64,000 nucleotides of DNA from an uncultured Candidatus Saccharibacteria bacterium (GTDB lineage Bacteria > Patescibacteriota > Saccharimonadia > Saccharimonadales > Saccharimonadaceae), in NCBI GenBank assembly GCA_946997535.1, contig CAMPVQ010000002.1:45430-109429 (forward strand), given 5' to 3'. The notes beneath the pieces were generated by a model that was not told where the DNA came from, ran no database searches, and was given only the letters and a program-made list of their open reading frames with translations. This document shows, one piece after another, positions 1 to 8,138 of the stretch. How positions within the stretch are numbered: position 1 is the stretch's first letter; the number at the start of each line of letters is the position of its first letter. Position numbers and translations under genes: made by a program.

Positions 1-11
1 CAATTATCATT

Positions 12-40
12 ACTATATAATAAAAGGGTAGGGCAGTCAA
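12..40 (-). promoter_or_regulatory. Promoter for a gene beyond the left edge
   Basis: On the minus strand a -35 TTGACT (35-40) and a -10 TATAGT (12-17) are separated by 17 nt. The layout matches the promoters of the array to its right, so the array of family A cassettes probably continues past position 1. Confidence 0.6.
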
Positions 41-67
41 TAAAAGCCCCCTAGTAGTCTAGGGGGC
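39..67 (-). terminator. Intrinsic terminator of the 81-911 gene
   Basis: The hairpin GCCCCCTA/TAGGGGGC (46-67) is followed on the minus strand by TTTTATT. The U-tract runs into the -35 box of the next promoter. Confidence 0.85.
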
Positions 68-80
68 CAACAGTGGTTAA

Positions 81-911
81 TTAGAGTTTGACACGCAGCC
101 AAACCATCATGCCATCGACATTATGATTCTGAACATACCTCGAAACGACTCTGGTACGCTTGCGATACTTATATAGCAGAGCGGAATCTTTATCGCCGTG
201 CAGCTGTTCGACATATCGATTCCAAACGCCCGATTCGGTCGCCACTTTAACTGACGGCTCAACCTCGTCTATACTTGTATACCAATCGCGCTCCTCGCAC
301 AAAACTGGCTCCATATAGTAGTAGGTGACATCAGTTGTCTTGTCGTGAGTGTCGCGCTGATGCACTACCATCTTGCGCAACTTGTCCACCCTTTGGCGGT
401 CAAACAACGTCATTATTCTGCGGTTCTGCTTGGAGAGAGTGCAAAACAACATAAAACGGTTGTTGATACGCTTTCGTACGCGATACTTCCGCCTCAAGTA
501 CTCAGCTGCTGCCTTGCGTTCGCTCCCCTCAAGCGGGGCAATACTAGCCGTTTCCGCCTCAGAATTACCGCCGCCTTGCAAAATAGCCATATTATCAGGG
601 CCCTCGATTGTTGACTCAGAAGTTAGAGTGTACGGCAAATACGCAGTTGCACTACCGTAACGCGACAGTTCAGATCCGCCCGCCTTCGGTTTGGCAAATA
701 GTGTGTAGCTATCAAAATGGCCACTTTTATCAAGTACTTCAGCCAGATACAACGCATTAGGCTTGCCGTTCAATAGCGCTTTAGGGTGACTGAAGAGAGG
801 GGTTTCCACCTCAATAGTTACATCCATTGCCTTAGCAAACCTATCCAGCAACTGGTGCGCCCAAGTCTCGTTATACCAGACAATCTCTTCTAAAATAGCA
901 AAATCAACCAT
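81..911 (-). CDS. Family A unknown protein, two-module form
   Basis: A 276 aa protein whose family I do not recognise. It is the leftmost complete member of a tandem array of related minus-strand genes. The clearer C-terminal module begins near residue 150 (NRFMLFC), followed by LFDR at about 169-172 and a YYYMEP segment, in the same order as in the neighbours. The N-terminal module (about 50-90, with SYTLFAKP) is degenerate, and residues 100-130 form a spacer missing from other members. There is no signal peptide or membrane segment, so it is probably cytoplasmic. The start ATG follows AAAGGTGGT with about 9 nt spacing. The leader contains a GGCTGC/GCAGCC hairpin. It has its own promoter and terminator. 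Function unknown. Confidence 0.8.
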   Translation of the reverse strand: MVDFAILEEIVWYNETWAHQLLDRFAKAMDVTIEVETPLFSHPKALLNGKPNALYLAEVLDKSGHFDSYTLFAKPKAGGSELSRYGSATAYLPYTLTSESTIEGPDNMAILQGGGNSEAETASIAPLEGSERKAAAEYLRRKYRVRKRINNRFMLFCTLSKQNRRIMTLFDRQRVDKLRKMVVHQRDTHDKTTDVTYYYMEPVLCEERDWYTSIDEVEPSVKVATESGVWNRYVEQLHGDKDSALLYKYRKRTRVVSRYVQNHNVDGMMVWLRVKL

Positions 912-964
912 TGTAAGGTACCACCTTTCGGTCTCGTGGCTGCTTTACGCAGCCAATTACCATT

Positions 965-993
965 ACTATATAACCTTTTATGCTTATTGTCAA
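965..993 (-). promoter_or_regulatory. Promoter of the 81-911 gene
   Basis: -35 TTGACA (988-993), 17 nt spacer, -10 TATAGT (965-970) on the minus strand. The leader of about 50 nt carries a stem-loop and then the SD. Confidence 0.8.
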
Positions 994-1001
994 TGGTGTT
1001 A

Positions 1002-1029
1002 AAGAAAACCCCTGACGCTAGGTCAGGGG
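1002..1029 (-). terminator. Terminator of the 1044-1916 gene
   Basis: Perfect 8-bp stem CCCCTGAC/GTCAGGGG with a 5-nt loop, then a TTTTCTTT tract on the minus strand. It lies only about 8 nt from the next -35 box. Confidence 0.9.
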
Positions 1030-1043
1030 CTAATGGTGATGAA

Positions 1044-1916
1044 TTAAATGTCTAAGTAGAGTCGCGCGGTTTCCACGCCATCCATATTCTCGGTCGCTTT
1101 AACCAACTCAATCGGTTCATAGTCGACACCGCCATTCCGACAAAGGTTAGAAGGCAACAAGTGCTCACGCACCGTAGATTCAATCAATTCCTTGTTATTG
1201 GTATAAACTCGACCAGTCTGGTTAATCGGCGTAGCAAACACCTTATAACTGCCGTCCGTCACTGACTTGCGCATATAGAGATGGTCGGCCGCCGCGCGGT
1301 CGAAGAGGAAGAGCTTTAGCTCCGTACTCGTGCCATCCTTATCGATTGCATCGCCGTATAACACCGCGAACCGCGGAAGCTTCACACCGTCGTAATCCGA
1401 CTTGGCAATATTACGTAAGTCTGGCGCTTGTCCGTACTGATTGTCTTTCACACGCTCAATGCAGAACGCTGTATTAAAAACGCCTAATTCCGACGCAGTC
1501 AAAACCAACTCCGTGTGAGCGAAGTTGCTATCCGTCTTCACATGATGTAAGCATACATCACGGCCATCATTCAGCACCGCCCATTGGTCATATGGCCACT
1601 GTGGGTTGATGAGGTCAAGCTGGTCGTAAACCTCGCGGCGGAATGTCTCAGCTAAGTCCACTTGGTTGTCCATACCGAACGACTTAACACTATTTAGCTC
1701 ATAGTGAAGTACTCGCTCACTCGACATCACGCGCTTCAACCGATACTGGTCAATATTATCATACAGATAAACTCGGCTGATGTCGCTGCCGTCGTCGTTA
1801 TACTCCATAGCACTCCACGCCACATAACGGTTGCCGTCAATTGGCGCATTCTTAATGGCACACGGCACAGCCGTCACCATTCGACTATTAGTAATACTTT
1901 TTATTAATTCATACAT
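1044..1916 (-). CDS. Family A unknown protein, two-module form
   Basis: A 290 aa member of the array that opens with MYELIKSI, as its right-hand neighbour does. Module 1 reads GNRYVAWS (28-35), VYLYDNID (49-56), HYEL (71-74), then NPQW (104-107). Module 2 reads PRFAVLYG, LFLFDR, KVFATP and ends ARLYLDI. This repeated order (RY/RF strand, L-F/Y-D turn, aromatic-E/P strand) suggests two copies of one small fold. There is no secretion signal. AAGGAGG lies 12 nt upstream of the ATG. The leader starts with a strong hairpin (GGGAGCAATCGC paired with GCGATTGCCC). Function unknown. Confidence 0.82.
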   Translation of the reverse strand: MYELIKSITNSRMVTAVPCAIKNAPIDGNRYVAWSAMEYNDDGSDISRVYLYDNIDQYRLKRVMSSERVLHYELNSVKSFGMDNQVDLAETFRREVYDQLDLINPQWPYDQWAVLNDGRDVCLHHVKTDSNFAHTELVLTASELGVFNTAFCIERVKDNQYGQAPDLRNIAKSDYDGVKLPRFAVLYGDAIDKDGTSTELKLFLFDRAAADHLYMRKSVTDGSYKVFATPINQTGRVYTNNKELIESTVREHLLPSNLCRNGGVDYEPIELVKATENMDGVETARLYLDI

Positions 1917-1985
1917 TTTAATGTACGACCTCCTTCGAGGCTAGAATTGTTTCAGGGCAATCGCGGGATTGCGATTGCTCCCGAT

Positions 1986-2014
1986 ATTATACAAGAATTT
2001 AGCTAAACCGTCAA
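1986..2014 (-). promoter_or_regulatory. Promoter of the 1044-1916 gene
   Basis: -35 TTGACG (2009-2014), 17 nt, -10 TATAAT (1986-1991). The start of the transcript folds into a long hairpin. Confidence 0.82.
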
Positions 2015-2040
2015 TAAAACCCCTGACACCAGGTCAGGGG
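2013..2040 (-). terminator. Terminator of the 2054-2887 gene
   Basis: CCCCTGAC/GTCAGGGG stem (2020-2040), then TTTTATT, which overlaps the -35 box TTGACG of the following promoter. Confidence 0.9.
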
Positions 2041-2053
2041 TAATAGTGATGAA

Positions 2054-2887
2054 TTAAATGTCCAAGTAAAGCCGCACGTCGTTTACGCCATGCATATTGT
2101 AAACCACGTGAATCAGCTTCAGCTCGTCAGGGTCCGTATCACCAAACCCCGGCAAGTGCTGACACGCCGTAGCGCGAACCTGCTTCATATCAATGGTGCG
2201 CGCCATGCTAAAGTGGCCAACCGGCCGCGCGAACACCTTGCATTGCTTGCCGCCACTCGTCTTGCGCACATATAGCTCGCTCGCTCTCTGGCAGTCAAAC
2301 AGATACATCTCTGTCGTCTTGCTGTCCATCGCGCTGCCAATGCCATATAGCGCCACGAACCGTGGATACTTCGTATCATTGTAAGTGGCAAGCACTTTAC
2401 GGAGCAGCTCCGGCGCGTTGCCATGACAATTGTTTTGCAGCTTTTCAATGCAAAACACCGTTGTCACGACGTCTAAACCAGCTAGTACCAAGTCGGTGCG
2501 ACTAAGGTCGCAGTCCGTCTTAACGTAGCTCATGCACACGTCGCGCTTGTCACCCGGCACCGACCATTGTTTACGACACCACTGTGGGTTAATCTGGTCC
2601 AAATGTCGGTAAACTTCTTGACGTACCGCTAACGCTGTATCTGATTGTTTTGGCTTAAACGCCTGAATCGCATTGACTTCATAGTGATAATTATGACTAC
2701 TATCGACCACTTGGTTAAGCTTATCGGCATTCAACCGGTCGTACAGATAAACTCGGTCATCATCACCACCACTGTTAATGACGCGCCAAACCGAATAGCA
2801 GTTGCTGTTAATCGGCGAATTGAGCAGGATGTTGGAAGCATTTAAGCCAGCTCGGCTCGCGTTAATGTTCTTAATTAATTCATACAT
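2054..2887 (-). CDS. Family A unknown protein, two-module form
   Basis: About 277 aa from the ATG at 2887. I chose this start because GAGGTGGTACC lies just upstream and because it then opens MYELIKNI, matching its left neighbour; the frame is open further upstream but without an SD. Module 1: CYSVWR, VYLYDRLN, HYEVNAI, LDQINPQW. Module 2: YPRFVALYG, MYLFDCQRA, KVFARP, ending VRLYLDI. It is the closest relative of the 1044-1916 protein, with shared N-terminus, KTD motif and C-terminus, which points to recent tandem duplication. Function unknown. Confidence 0.82.
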   Translation of the reverse strand: MYELIKNINASRAGLNASNILLNSPINSNCYSVWRVINSGGDDDRVYLYDRLNADKLNQVVDSSHNYHYEVNAIQAFKPKQSDTALAVRQEVYRHLDQINPQWCRKQWSVPGDKRDVCMSYVKTDCDLSRTDLVLAGLDVVTTVFCIEKLQNNCHGNAPELLRKVLATYNDTKYPRFVALYGIGSAMDSKTTEMYLFDCQRASELYVRKTSGGKQCKVFARPVGHFSMARTIDMKQVRATACQHLPGFGDTDPDELKLIHVVYNMHGVNDVRLYLDI

Positions 2888-2948
2888 GTAAGGTACCACC
2901 TCAATTACTAGAGATTCAATATGGCCACACGGTGTGGTCACTGTCTTA

Positions 2949-2977
2949 ATAATATAATGATTAAGCCACTCTGTCAA
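2949..2977 (-). promoter_or_regulatory. Promoter of the 2054-2887 gene
   Basis: -35 TTGACA (2972-2977), 17 nt, -10 TATTAT (2949-2954). Confidence 0.78.
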
Positions 2978-3005
2978 TAAAAACCTCTGGCACTAGGCCA
3001 GAGGT
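2976..3005 (-). terminator. Terminator of the 3015-3944 gene
   Basis: ACCTCTGGC/GCCAGAGGT stem (2983-3005) with a TTTTTATT tract that flows into the next -35. Confidence 0.9.
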
Positions 3006-3014
3006 CATTGGTAG

Positions 3015-3944
3015 CTACAGCTCTGTAAGGTTCAGCCGAATACGGCTGCGCTCAGTCAAAGCATAGTTTTGGTCAATGTTAGGGAGGAGGTTCAACTTCA
3101 CCTTGGTGGAGTCAAACATAGCCAAGCGGTCAAGATGAGCCGTCTTCAGAGCAGACTTATACTGCTTCAGCATCAGCCGGCGCGCGGTAAATTCTGCCAT
3201 TTTCTGACTCACATACTCAGCGCGTACTTGGTACACCGGCTTGGCGAAGAAGCGACTCTGTCCACAGCTACGGTGGTCGCGACAACAAACTTGCCCCAAG
3301 TTTTGGCGGTCAAACAGATATAAGAACATTGCCTTATTGCAAGAAAGCGTGTCATATCCATAAAACACCACAAACCGCGCATTGCCGCTATACAGCCCAG
3401 CCACACGCTGCCACATCTTCAGGAACTTATCCGGCACACCGGCATAGGCGCCATAGCCCACGGTCTCAACCACAGTTGGCAAGTCGCGCACCAGCGCACG
3501 GTTTACCGGATTAAGCCAGAGCGTCGTGTTTGGCGCGTAACAACGGAGGTTGATTTGGCTTAAGAACAAGTCGCGGTCGAACATAGTCCAGTCACGGTCA
3601 GTGCACCAGTCACTATTGAGCTGCTCAATACACTTATGTGTAGCTGCTCGCACTGCGGCAGTCGAACTGGCGCAGGGCATGGTGACGGTGCGAATTGGCA
3701 TCATCTCGTAGCTAAAGTTGTGGCCCATTTCGTCACGCACCACCTTCATATTAGGAAACGCCAAACGGTCGTAAAGATAAACCACACTCGCGCCTTTGCC
3801 GCCCACGCCAACCATGTTGGCATGACGCGCCTCATAGCGCAAATAGCTATTGTCGCCATCCGCCAAGCCAGCCAGCAGCTGTTGCCGTGTTAGCTCATCA
3901 CCACCCGTGACATCCTCAATTGGCTCTACTATTTCTACTACCAT
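3015..3944 (-). CDS. Family A unknown protein, two-module form
   Basis: A 309 aa protein. It opens MVVEIVEP, an N-terminus shared with the next four genes. Module 1 has YLRYEA, VVYLYDRLAF, FSYEMMPI and LNSDW. Module 2 has ARFVVFYG, MFLYLFDRQN, SRFFAKPV and ends IRLNLTEL. The loops are rich in Cys and His (CCRDHRSC), but no clear metal site is shared with its relatives. The ATG follows GAAAGGTGGTACATTACA. The leader has a GAGGTG/CACCTC hairpin near the transcript start. Function unknown. Confidence 0.82.
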   Translation of the reverse strand: MVVEIVEPIEDVTGGDELTRQQLLAGLADGDNSYLRYEARHANMVGVGGKGASVVYLYDRLAFPNMKVVRDEMGHNFSYEMMPIRTVTMPCASSTAAVRAATHKCIEQLNSDWCTDRDWTMFDRDLFLSQINLRCYAPNTTLWLNPVNRALVRDLPTVVETVGYGAYAGVPDKFLKMWQRVAGLYSGNARFVVFYGYDTLSCNKAMFLYLFDRQNLGQVCCRDHRSCGQSRFFAKPVYQVRAEYVSQKMAEFTARRLMLKQYKSALKTAHLDRLAMFDSTKVKLNLLPNIDQNYALTERSRIRLNLTEL

Positions 3945-3997
3945 TGTAATGTACCACCTTTCGGTCTAGAGGTGCAGGATACACCTCAACTCATCAT

Positions 3998-4026
3998 ACT
4001 ATACAATAGTTTGCTATAGCCGTCAA
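3998..4026 (-). promoter_or_regulatory. Promoter of the 3015-3944 gene
   Basis: -35 TTGACG (4021-4026), 17 nt, -10 TATAGT (3998-4003). Confidence 0.8.
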
Positions 4027-4054
4027 TTTAAAACCCCTGACACAAGGTCAGGGG
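4027..4054 (-). terminator. Terminator of the 4060-4941 gene
   Basis: CCCCTGAC/GTCAGGGG stem (4034-4054), then TTTTAAATTGACG, joining the next promoter. Confidence 0.9.
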
Positions 4055-4059
4055 AGTAG

Positions 4060-4941
4060 CTATTTGAGCTCAGGTAAGGGTAAGTGAGCATGCGACCAAA
4101 AAGTCGCCACGTGGTTGCCACGCGCCATTACTAGATTTAGGTTAACCTTGAACGGGTCAAACTTCTTCACGGATTTAATGGCAAAAACCTCAACTTCATA
4201 GGTCGTCAAGGCGGCACGCGCCGCTAGCTCGAGGTGCTCAAAATCAGTATGCGGCGTAACAAGGCTATCAACTGGCTCAATGCAGTAACGTTGCTTGCCA
4301 TTTGCTAGATGTCGGCGATACAAGTTTTTGCCGCCCAACCGGTCAAATAAGTAAATCTTGGTACCGGTTGCCTTACCGTCAAGACTGTAAGCGTAAGGCG
4401 CGCAGAACGCCAAAAAGCGTTGCGCGTCACCACGCCTGCCATACAGCTTTTTCAGCTGGTCAGCAAACTCTGTGGCGTCCACCCACTCGACAAAGTCGGG
4501 CTTCGACCGGAATGCCATAGCATCAAACATGGCAACACCCGCGCCGTTGTTCTTGCGCGTAATACAATTTGCCTCAACCGCACGCGCTAGAGCATCAGGG
4601 TCTTGCTGCTCGCGCCACGATTTGTTTGTTCTATCCAAATAATCTTCGGTCGCCTGCACAGCCGCCGCAACCTCACGCGTTGGCACGAGCAAAGTCTCTT
4701 GCGGCAAGAGGTTATAGCGCATTAACCGTGAGTTCTCGTCGTACACCGCGTAGATATTGTTCACGTCCAAGCGGTCGTAAACCGCCACATAACTGACGTT
4801 ATTGTTGTCCTCAATTATCCTGCGCTGCACTTCATACCGGTCGCCCAGATTATCCGCAGCTTGCACTTCATCAAGGAATCCCACGATTCCAGCGTTAGCC
4901 TCCGAATTAAACTTCACGGGCTCTACGATTTCTACTAGCAT
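4060..4941 (-). CDS. Family A unknown protein, two-module form
   Basis: A 293 aa protein opening MLVEIVEPV. Module 1: DRYEVQR, VAVYDRLDVNNIYAV, YNLLP, LDRTNKSW. Module 2: AQRFLAFCAPY, IYLFDRLGGKNLYR, YCIEPVDSL. The tail drops the usual LYL ending for a longer H-rich end. The module boundaries here are the clearest in the array. The SD is weak (AAAGGTAGTACTTTTAAATG). The leader hairpin is GAGG/CCTC. There is no export signal. Function unknown. Confidence 0.82.
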   Translation of the reverse strand: MLVEIVEPVKFNSEANAGIVGFLDEVQAADNLGDRYEVQRRIIEDNNNVSYVAVYDRLDVNNIYAVYDENSRLMRYNLLPQETLLVPTREVAAAVQATEDYLDRTNKSWREQQDPDALARAVEANCITRKNNGAGVAMFDAMAFRSKPDFVEWVDATEFADQLKKLYGRRGDAQRFLAFCAPYAYSLDGKATGTKIYLFDRLGGKNLYRRHLANGKQRYCIEPVDSLVTPHTDFEHLELAARAALTTYEVEVFAIKSVKKFDPFKVNLNLVMARGNHVATFWSHAHLPLPELK

Positions 4942-4995
4942 TTAAAAGTACTACCTTTCGGTCGGGGAGGCACTGGATGTACCTCAACTTACCAT

Positions 4996-5025
4996 ACTAT
5001 ATAATAAATTCACTGTCTCCGTCAA
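4996..5025 (-). promoter_or_regulatory. Promoter of the 4060-4941 gene
   Basis: -35 TTGACG (5020-5025), 18 nt, -10 TATAGT (4996-5001). Confidence 0.75.
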
Positions 5026-5033
5026 CAGAGGTA

Positions 5034-5060
5034 AGGAAAAGCCCCGGCCGAAGCCGGGGC
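5034..5060 (-). terminator. Terminator of the 5069-5987 gene
   Basis: GCCCCGGC/GCCGGGGC stem with a 4-nt loop (5041-5060), then a TTTTCC tract on the minus strand. Confidence 0.88.
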
Positions 5061-5068
5061 AAAGAATG

Positions 5069-5987
5069 TTATAGATTAGTCAGTTTTAGATACAAACGTG
5101 CGGTACCGCAACTCGATACGACATGCTTCTGATTAGTAAATGGCAAAATATTGATTTCCGCGCGGCCGCGGTCAAACTTTGTCTTTTGCTGAGCAAACTC
5201 CATATCCGCTTCATACTTACGGAGTAAATAATCACGCGTGATATGTTCAATCTCAATTGGATTGTCGTACGGTACGCTCAAGCTCTCAAGTGGCTCGTAG
5301 AAGTAACGGTCTTCACCATTACCATGACGGCAGGAGAGAGAATCGAAGTTCAAAACGTCGAACAAGTAGAGCATAGTGTCCACCTTGTGCTTGCCAACAG
5401 TTGGCGCGCAAAATACCATAAAGCGTGGCCCTCTTGCCATCACCATATCGTTCGCTAGCCCTCGTTCGCACCGTTTCAAAGCGGTCATTTGGCGACTGAT
5501 AGCCAACGCGTTCAATGGCAACTGGCTTTAGCTCTGGCAACAATGGGTTCATCACCAACTTAAGGTTAGTGCCAGAAGCGGCATAGTCCGACTTAATGCA
5601 GTTAAATACCACATCGCGGCGCAACTGCTTCATGTCAAGCGGTTTTTTGATACCGCTAGCGCTATTTAAGTCATTTGCCAAACCTACCACAGTATCGACT
5701 GCCTCGATGACTGTCGCATATTTTGGCATTGGCATGGTATATGCTGCTCTAAGCTCATAATCATACAAGTCACCGTTCTCATCGTACACCGCCTGAACAC
5801 CATTAGCATCCAATCGGTCATACAGATAAGCGGTGTCTACCGCTTGCCCATTGTCGTCAACCGCACCAAGACGCCACACCGTATAGCGATTCGACTCATC
5901 GTCTTTCACGCCACAACGCAGCAATCTCTCAGCATTGTATTTCACTTTGTTGTCAAATCCAGCTAACTCAATTAATTCCACTAACAT
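5069..5987 (-). pseudogene. Family A member broken by a one-base frameshift
   Basis: Two overlapping frames together make one normal family A protein. The N-terminal part (5987 down to about 5430) opens MLVELIEL and carries AYLYDRLDANGVQAVYDENG. The C-terminal part (from about 5428 to 5069) reads RFMVFCAP, LYLFDVLN, YFYEPLESL and ends ARLYLKLTNL. Removing one G from the GGG at 5429-5431 (CCC on the plus strand) gives YGDGKRPRFMVFCAP, which matches the same place in the neighbours. The promoter, SD and terminator are intact, so the lesion is recent, a sequencing error, or a slippage site. Confidence 0.8.
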
Positions 5988-6043
5988 TTTTAAGGTACCA
6001 CCTTTCGGCTCTAGAAACGAATTACTTTTGCAATTCTGCTTTG

Positions 6044-6072
6044 ATTATACAACTTTTTATGCTTATTGTCAA
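6044..6072 (-). promoter_or_regulatory. Promoter of the 5069-5987 gene
   Basis: -35 TTGACA (6067-6072), 17 nt, -10 TATAAT (6044-6049). The spacer ATAAGCATAAAAAGTTG is nearly identical to the one at 965-993, a sign of segmental duplication. Confidence 0.83.
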
Positions 6073-6088
6073 TAGGGTTTATGCTTAA

Positions 6089-6115
6089 ATAAAAGAGCCT
6101 CCGCGGGGAGGCTCT
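6089..6115 (-). terminator. Terminator of the 6124-7020 gene
   Basis: AGAGCCTCC/GGAGGCTCT stem with a short loop (6094-6115), then TTTTATTTAAG. Confidence 0.88.
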
Positions 6116-6123
6116 GAGGTAGA

Positions 6124-7020
6124 CTAAAGAACGGGCAAGCGATAGTGGCTGCAAGCGTACATGGTCTGAGACTCGTCAATTGACAAGAAGTCGCAGTCGG
6201 TAACCTCAGTACCAGCCAACTTACTAGCCTCAGCCAGCGCAGCGCGCCGAATCTCCGTCACAGAAGCATCGACCGGCAACCATACGCGACTGATGTCGCT
6301 CACGCAGTAGCGCACGTGCGCTTCAGTGGTGAACTGCACCAAATGCTCCACGCTATTACGGTCAAACAAGACCAGCAGGAAGCCAACTTGCAACTTCCGC
6401 TTCGCCAAACTACAGCAAGCTGCAAAGCGATGGCGTCTGAGCGCCGAGTCATCGTATTGGTCTGTTAGCATGTCCGCCAGCTTCTCCACCTCTTTTGGTG
6501 GCAAAAACGATGGTTCATCTACGACCGAGAACAACGCTCGCCAATCACCATAGCCACGCAAAACTTGCAGTAGCGGGGCAGTGCCAAACGGTGAACACTT
6601 CTGACTCGTCGTCAGATAGTCGACCATCTGCACACTGCGCGTGTTGACATAGCCACTTTTGTCGGCGTCCGCCACCTTCCACTGGTACTTCTCCCAATCG
6701 GGATAAGTTTCGTCTAGGTAACTAAAAATGGCGCGGCGTGCCTCGACCATGTTGTCCACACTGTCGTCTAGAGTTACACTGTGCACAGGAGACATCTCAT
6801 AGCTTGGCGTCAAGGAGCCATTGTCTTGCACCTCAGTCAAGGTGTCAGCGTCGCAGCGATCATAAAGACACGCCAGTTTGACCTTGCGGCCGTTCACTAG
6901 TGTATTGTAGGCGCAAGCCACAAAGCGGTCAGCCCGCTTGTTACCATAAGATTGCGCCAGTCGCACTCTGATCCCCGGTGCCGCAGCAAGGCGATTAACC
7001 GGTGTCACTATTTCTACCAT
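6124..7020 (-). CDS. Family A unknown protein, two-module form
   Basis: A 298 aa protein opening MVEIVTPVN. Module 1: DRFVACAYN, LACLYDRCDADTLTEVQDNG, YEMSPVHSV, LDETYPDW. Module 2: RHRFAACCSL, LLVLFDRNSVEHLV, RYCVSDISRVWLP, ending HYRLPVL. The W-L-P sequence of module 2 recurs in the single-module members, linking the two forms. AAGGAGGGTTGTAGCTT precedes the ATG. The leader hairpin is GAGTC/GACTC. Cytoplasmic by appearance. Function unknown. Confidence 0.82.
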   Translation of the reverse strand: MVEIVTPVNRLAAAPGIRVRLAQSYGNKRADRFVACAYNTLVNGRKVKLACLYDRCDADTLTEVQDNGSLTPSYEMSPVHSVTLDDSVDNMVEARRAIFSYLDETYPDWEKYQWKVADADKSGYVNTRSVQMVDYLTTSQKCSPFGTAPLLQVLRGYGDWRALFSVVDEPSFLPPKEVEKLADMLTDQYDDSALRRHRFAACCSLAKRKLQVGFLLVLFDRNSVEHLVQFTTEAHVRYCVSDISRVWLPVDASVTEIRRAALAEASKLAGTEVTDCDFLSIDESQTMYACSHYRLPVL

Positions 7021-7078
7021 AAGCTACAACCCTCCTTCAGGGCATCGGTGAGTCACTGGATGCGACTCGACTACTTAA

Positions 7079-7107
7079 ATAGTACAAGCAATGTCCTGTG
7101 CTGTCAA
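7079..7107 (-). promoter_or_regulatory. Promoter of the 6124-7020 gene
   Basis: -35 TTGACA (7102-7107), 17 nt, -10 TACTAT (7079-7084). Confidence 0.77.
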
Positions 7108-7136
7108 ATAAAAGCCCCGCCACGCGGGCAGGGCTT
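7107..7136 (-). terminator. Terminator of the 7140-8024 gene
   Basis: AAGCCC...GGGCTT stem with an inner CGC/GCG pairing (7112-7136), then TTTTATTTGACA, fused to the next -35. Confidence 0.85.
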
Positions 7137-7139
7137 AAA

Positions 7140-8024
7140 TTAGATAGACACCGTTAAACGGCACTGGTTGTATGGGCTAAACAGCTGATCTTTGTCGCGC
7201 AGCACAAGCTCCAAATTGTCGGGTGTGTACTTGTGGCTGAGCAAACTCAGCTTCGGGTTAAGAGCGGCCAAAATGCCGTCAGCAGTGTAGACGCAGTCTT
7301 TGAAGCATAGCTCCCACGCCGGCGTTTGGAAGTAACACTGCTCGACACCGTAGTCGAAGTAACACAGCGTCTTGAGGCGGCGGCGATCGAACACTTGCAC
7401 CACTACTTCGTAATCACTGTAAATCTTCAGGCGGCTACAAAACGCCACGAATCGGGCGGGCTTACCGGGCTTACCGTAGCTCTTGTGCAAGCGCGACTTC
7501 AGCTCTTGTGCCCGCTCAGGGCTCACGGCGCTAGCTTCAACTAGCATTGAAAACTGGTTGGTCGTGGCGTCTCTGCGATTCGGGTAAATTTGTAACACGC
7601 CATACGCGTCGCCCACAAAATCACTATTTATCACTGCGATGTCACTAAAGCCGCCGGCGTGGTAATCATCATCACACTGTTCGCTCAGCCAGAACTTATC
7701 TCTCAGCGCGATACCAGAATAAATCCCTTGCTTAATGGTATTTGAGTCGGAATCGTCGTCGGGCGACTGCCAATATTGCATGTCAAAGCTCAGCTCGTAG
7801 CGCATCACTTCGCCAACATCGTTCTTTATCACCTGTAGGCGGCGCGGTGCATATGCGTCGTAAATGCAAACAATGGTCGAGCGGCCATTCTCGCGCGGCG
7901 GCACTTGGCATACCGCAGTCAAGTAACGGCTAAACATACCGCGGTGACCGTAGTGTCTACTCATATATTGCCAAGCAGCCTCATGAGCGCTTGACATGTC
8001 ACCAGGTTCAACTATCTCTATCAT
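7140..8024 (-). CDS. Family A unknown protein, two-module form
   Basis: A 294 aa protein opening MIEIVEPGD. Module 1: SRYLTAVC, IVCIYDAYAPRRLQVIKNDVG, YELSF. Module 2: ARFVAFCSRL, VVQVFDRRRLKTLCYFDYG, QCYFQTPAWEL, ending QCRLTVSI. The linker between modules is longer than usual and acidic. AGGGTAGTACATT lies before the ATG, a weaker SD than its neighbours. Promoter and terminator are private. Function unknown. Confidence 0.82.
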   Translation of the reverse strand: MIEIVEPGDMSSAHEAAWQYMSRHYGHRGMFSRYLTAVCQVPPRENGRSTIVCIYDAYAPRRLQVIKNDVGEVMRYELSFDMQYWQSPDDDSDSNTIKQGIYSGIALRDKFWLSEQCDDDYHAGGFSDIAVINSDFVGDAYGVLQIYPNRRDATTNQFSMLVEASAVSPERAQELKSRLHKSYGKPGKPARFVAFCSRLKIYSDYEVVVQVFDRRRLKTLCYFDYGVEQCYFQTPAWELCFKDCVYTADGILAALNPKLSLLSHKYTPDNLELVLRDKDQLFSPYNQCRLTVSI

Positions 8025-8077
8025 AATGTACTACCCTCCAAGGGTCTTGGGGCAGCTCTATGCCGCCCGATAGCACT

Positions 8078-8106
8078 AGTGTAACCACTCGGCAGGGTGA
8101 TGTCAA
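8078..8106 (-). promoter_or_regulatory. Promoter of the 7140-8024 gene
   Basis: -35 TTGACA (8101-8106), 17 nt, -10 TACACT (8078-8083). Confidence 0.75.
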
Positions 8107-8132
8107 TAAAACCCCACCGGCGAGCGGTGGGG
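8105..8132 (-). terminator. Terminator of the 8139-8597 gene
   Basis: CCCCACCG/CGGTGGGG stem with a 5-nt loop (8112-8132), then TTTTATTGACA, overlapping the next -35. Confidence 0.9.
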
Positions 8133-8138
8133 TAGTTC

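Noticed and set aside
900..5000. Riboswitch or T-box in the array leaders
   Set aside because: The leaders are about 50-70 nt with a single small hairpin and the stems are not conserved in sequence; no known riboswitch core is seen.
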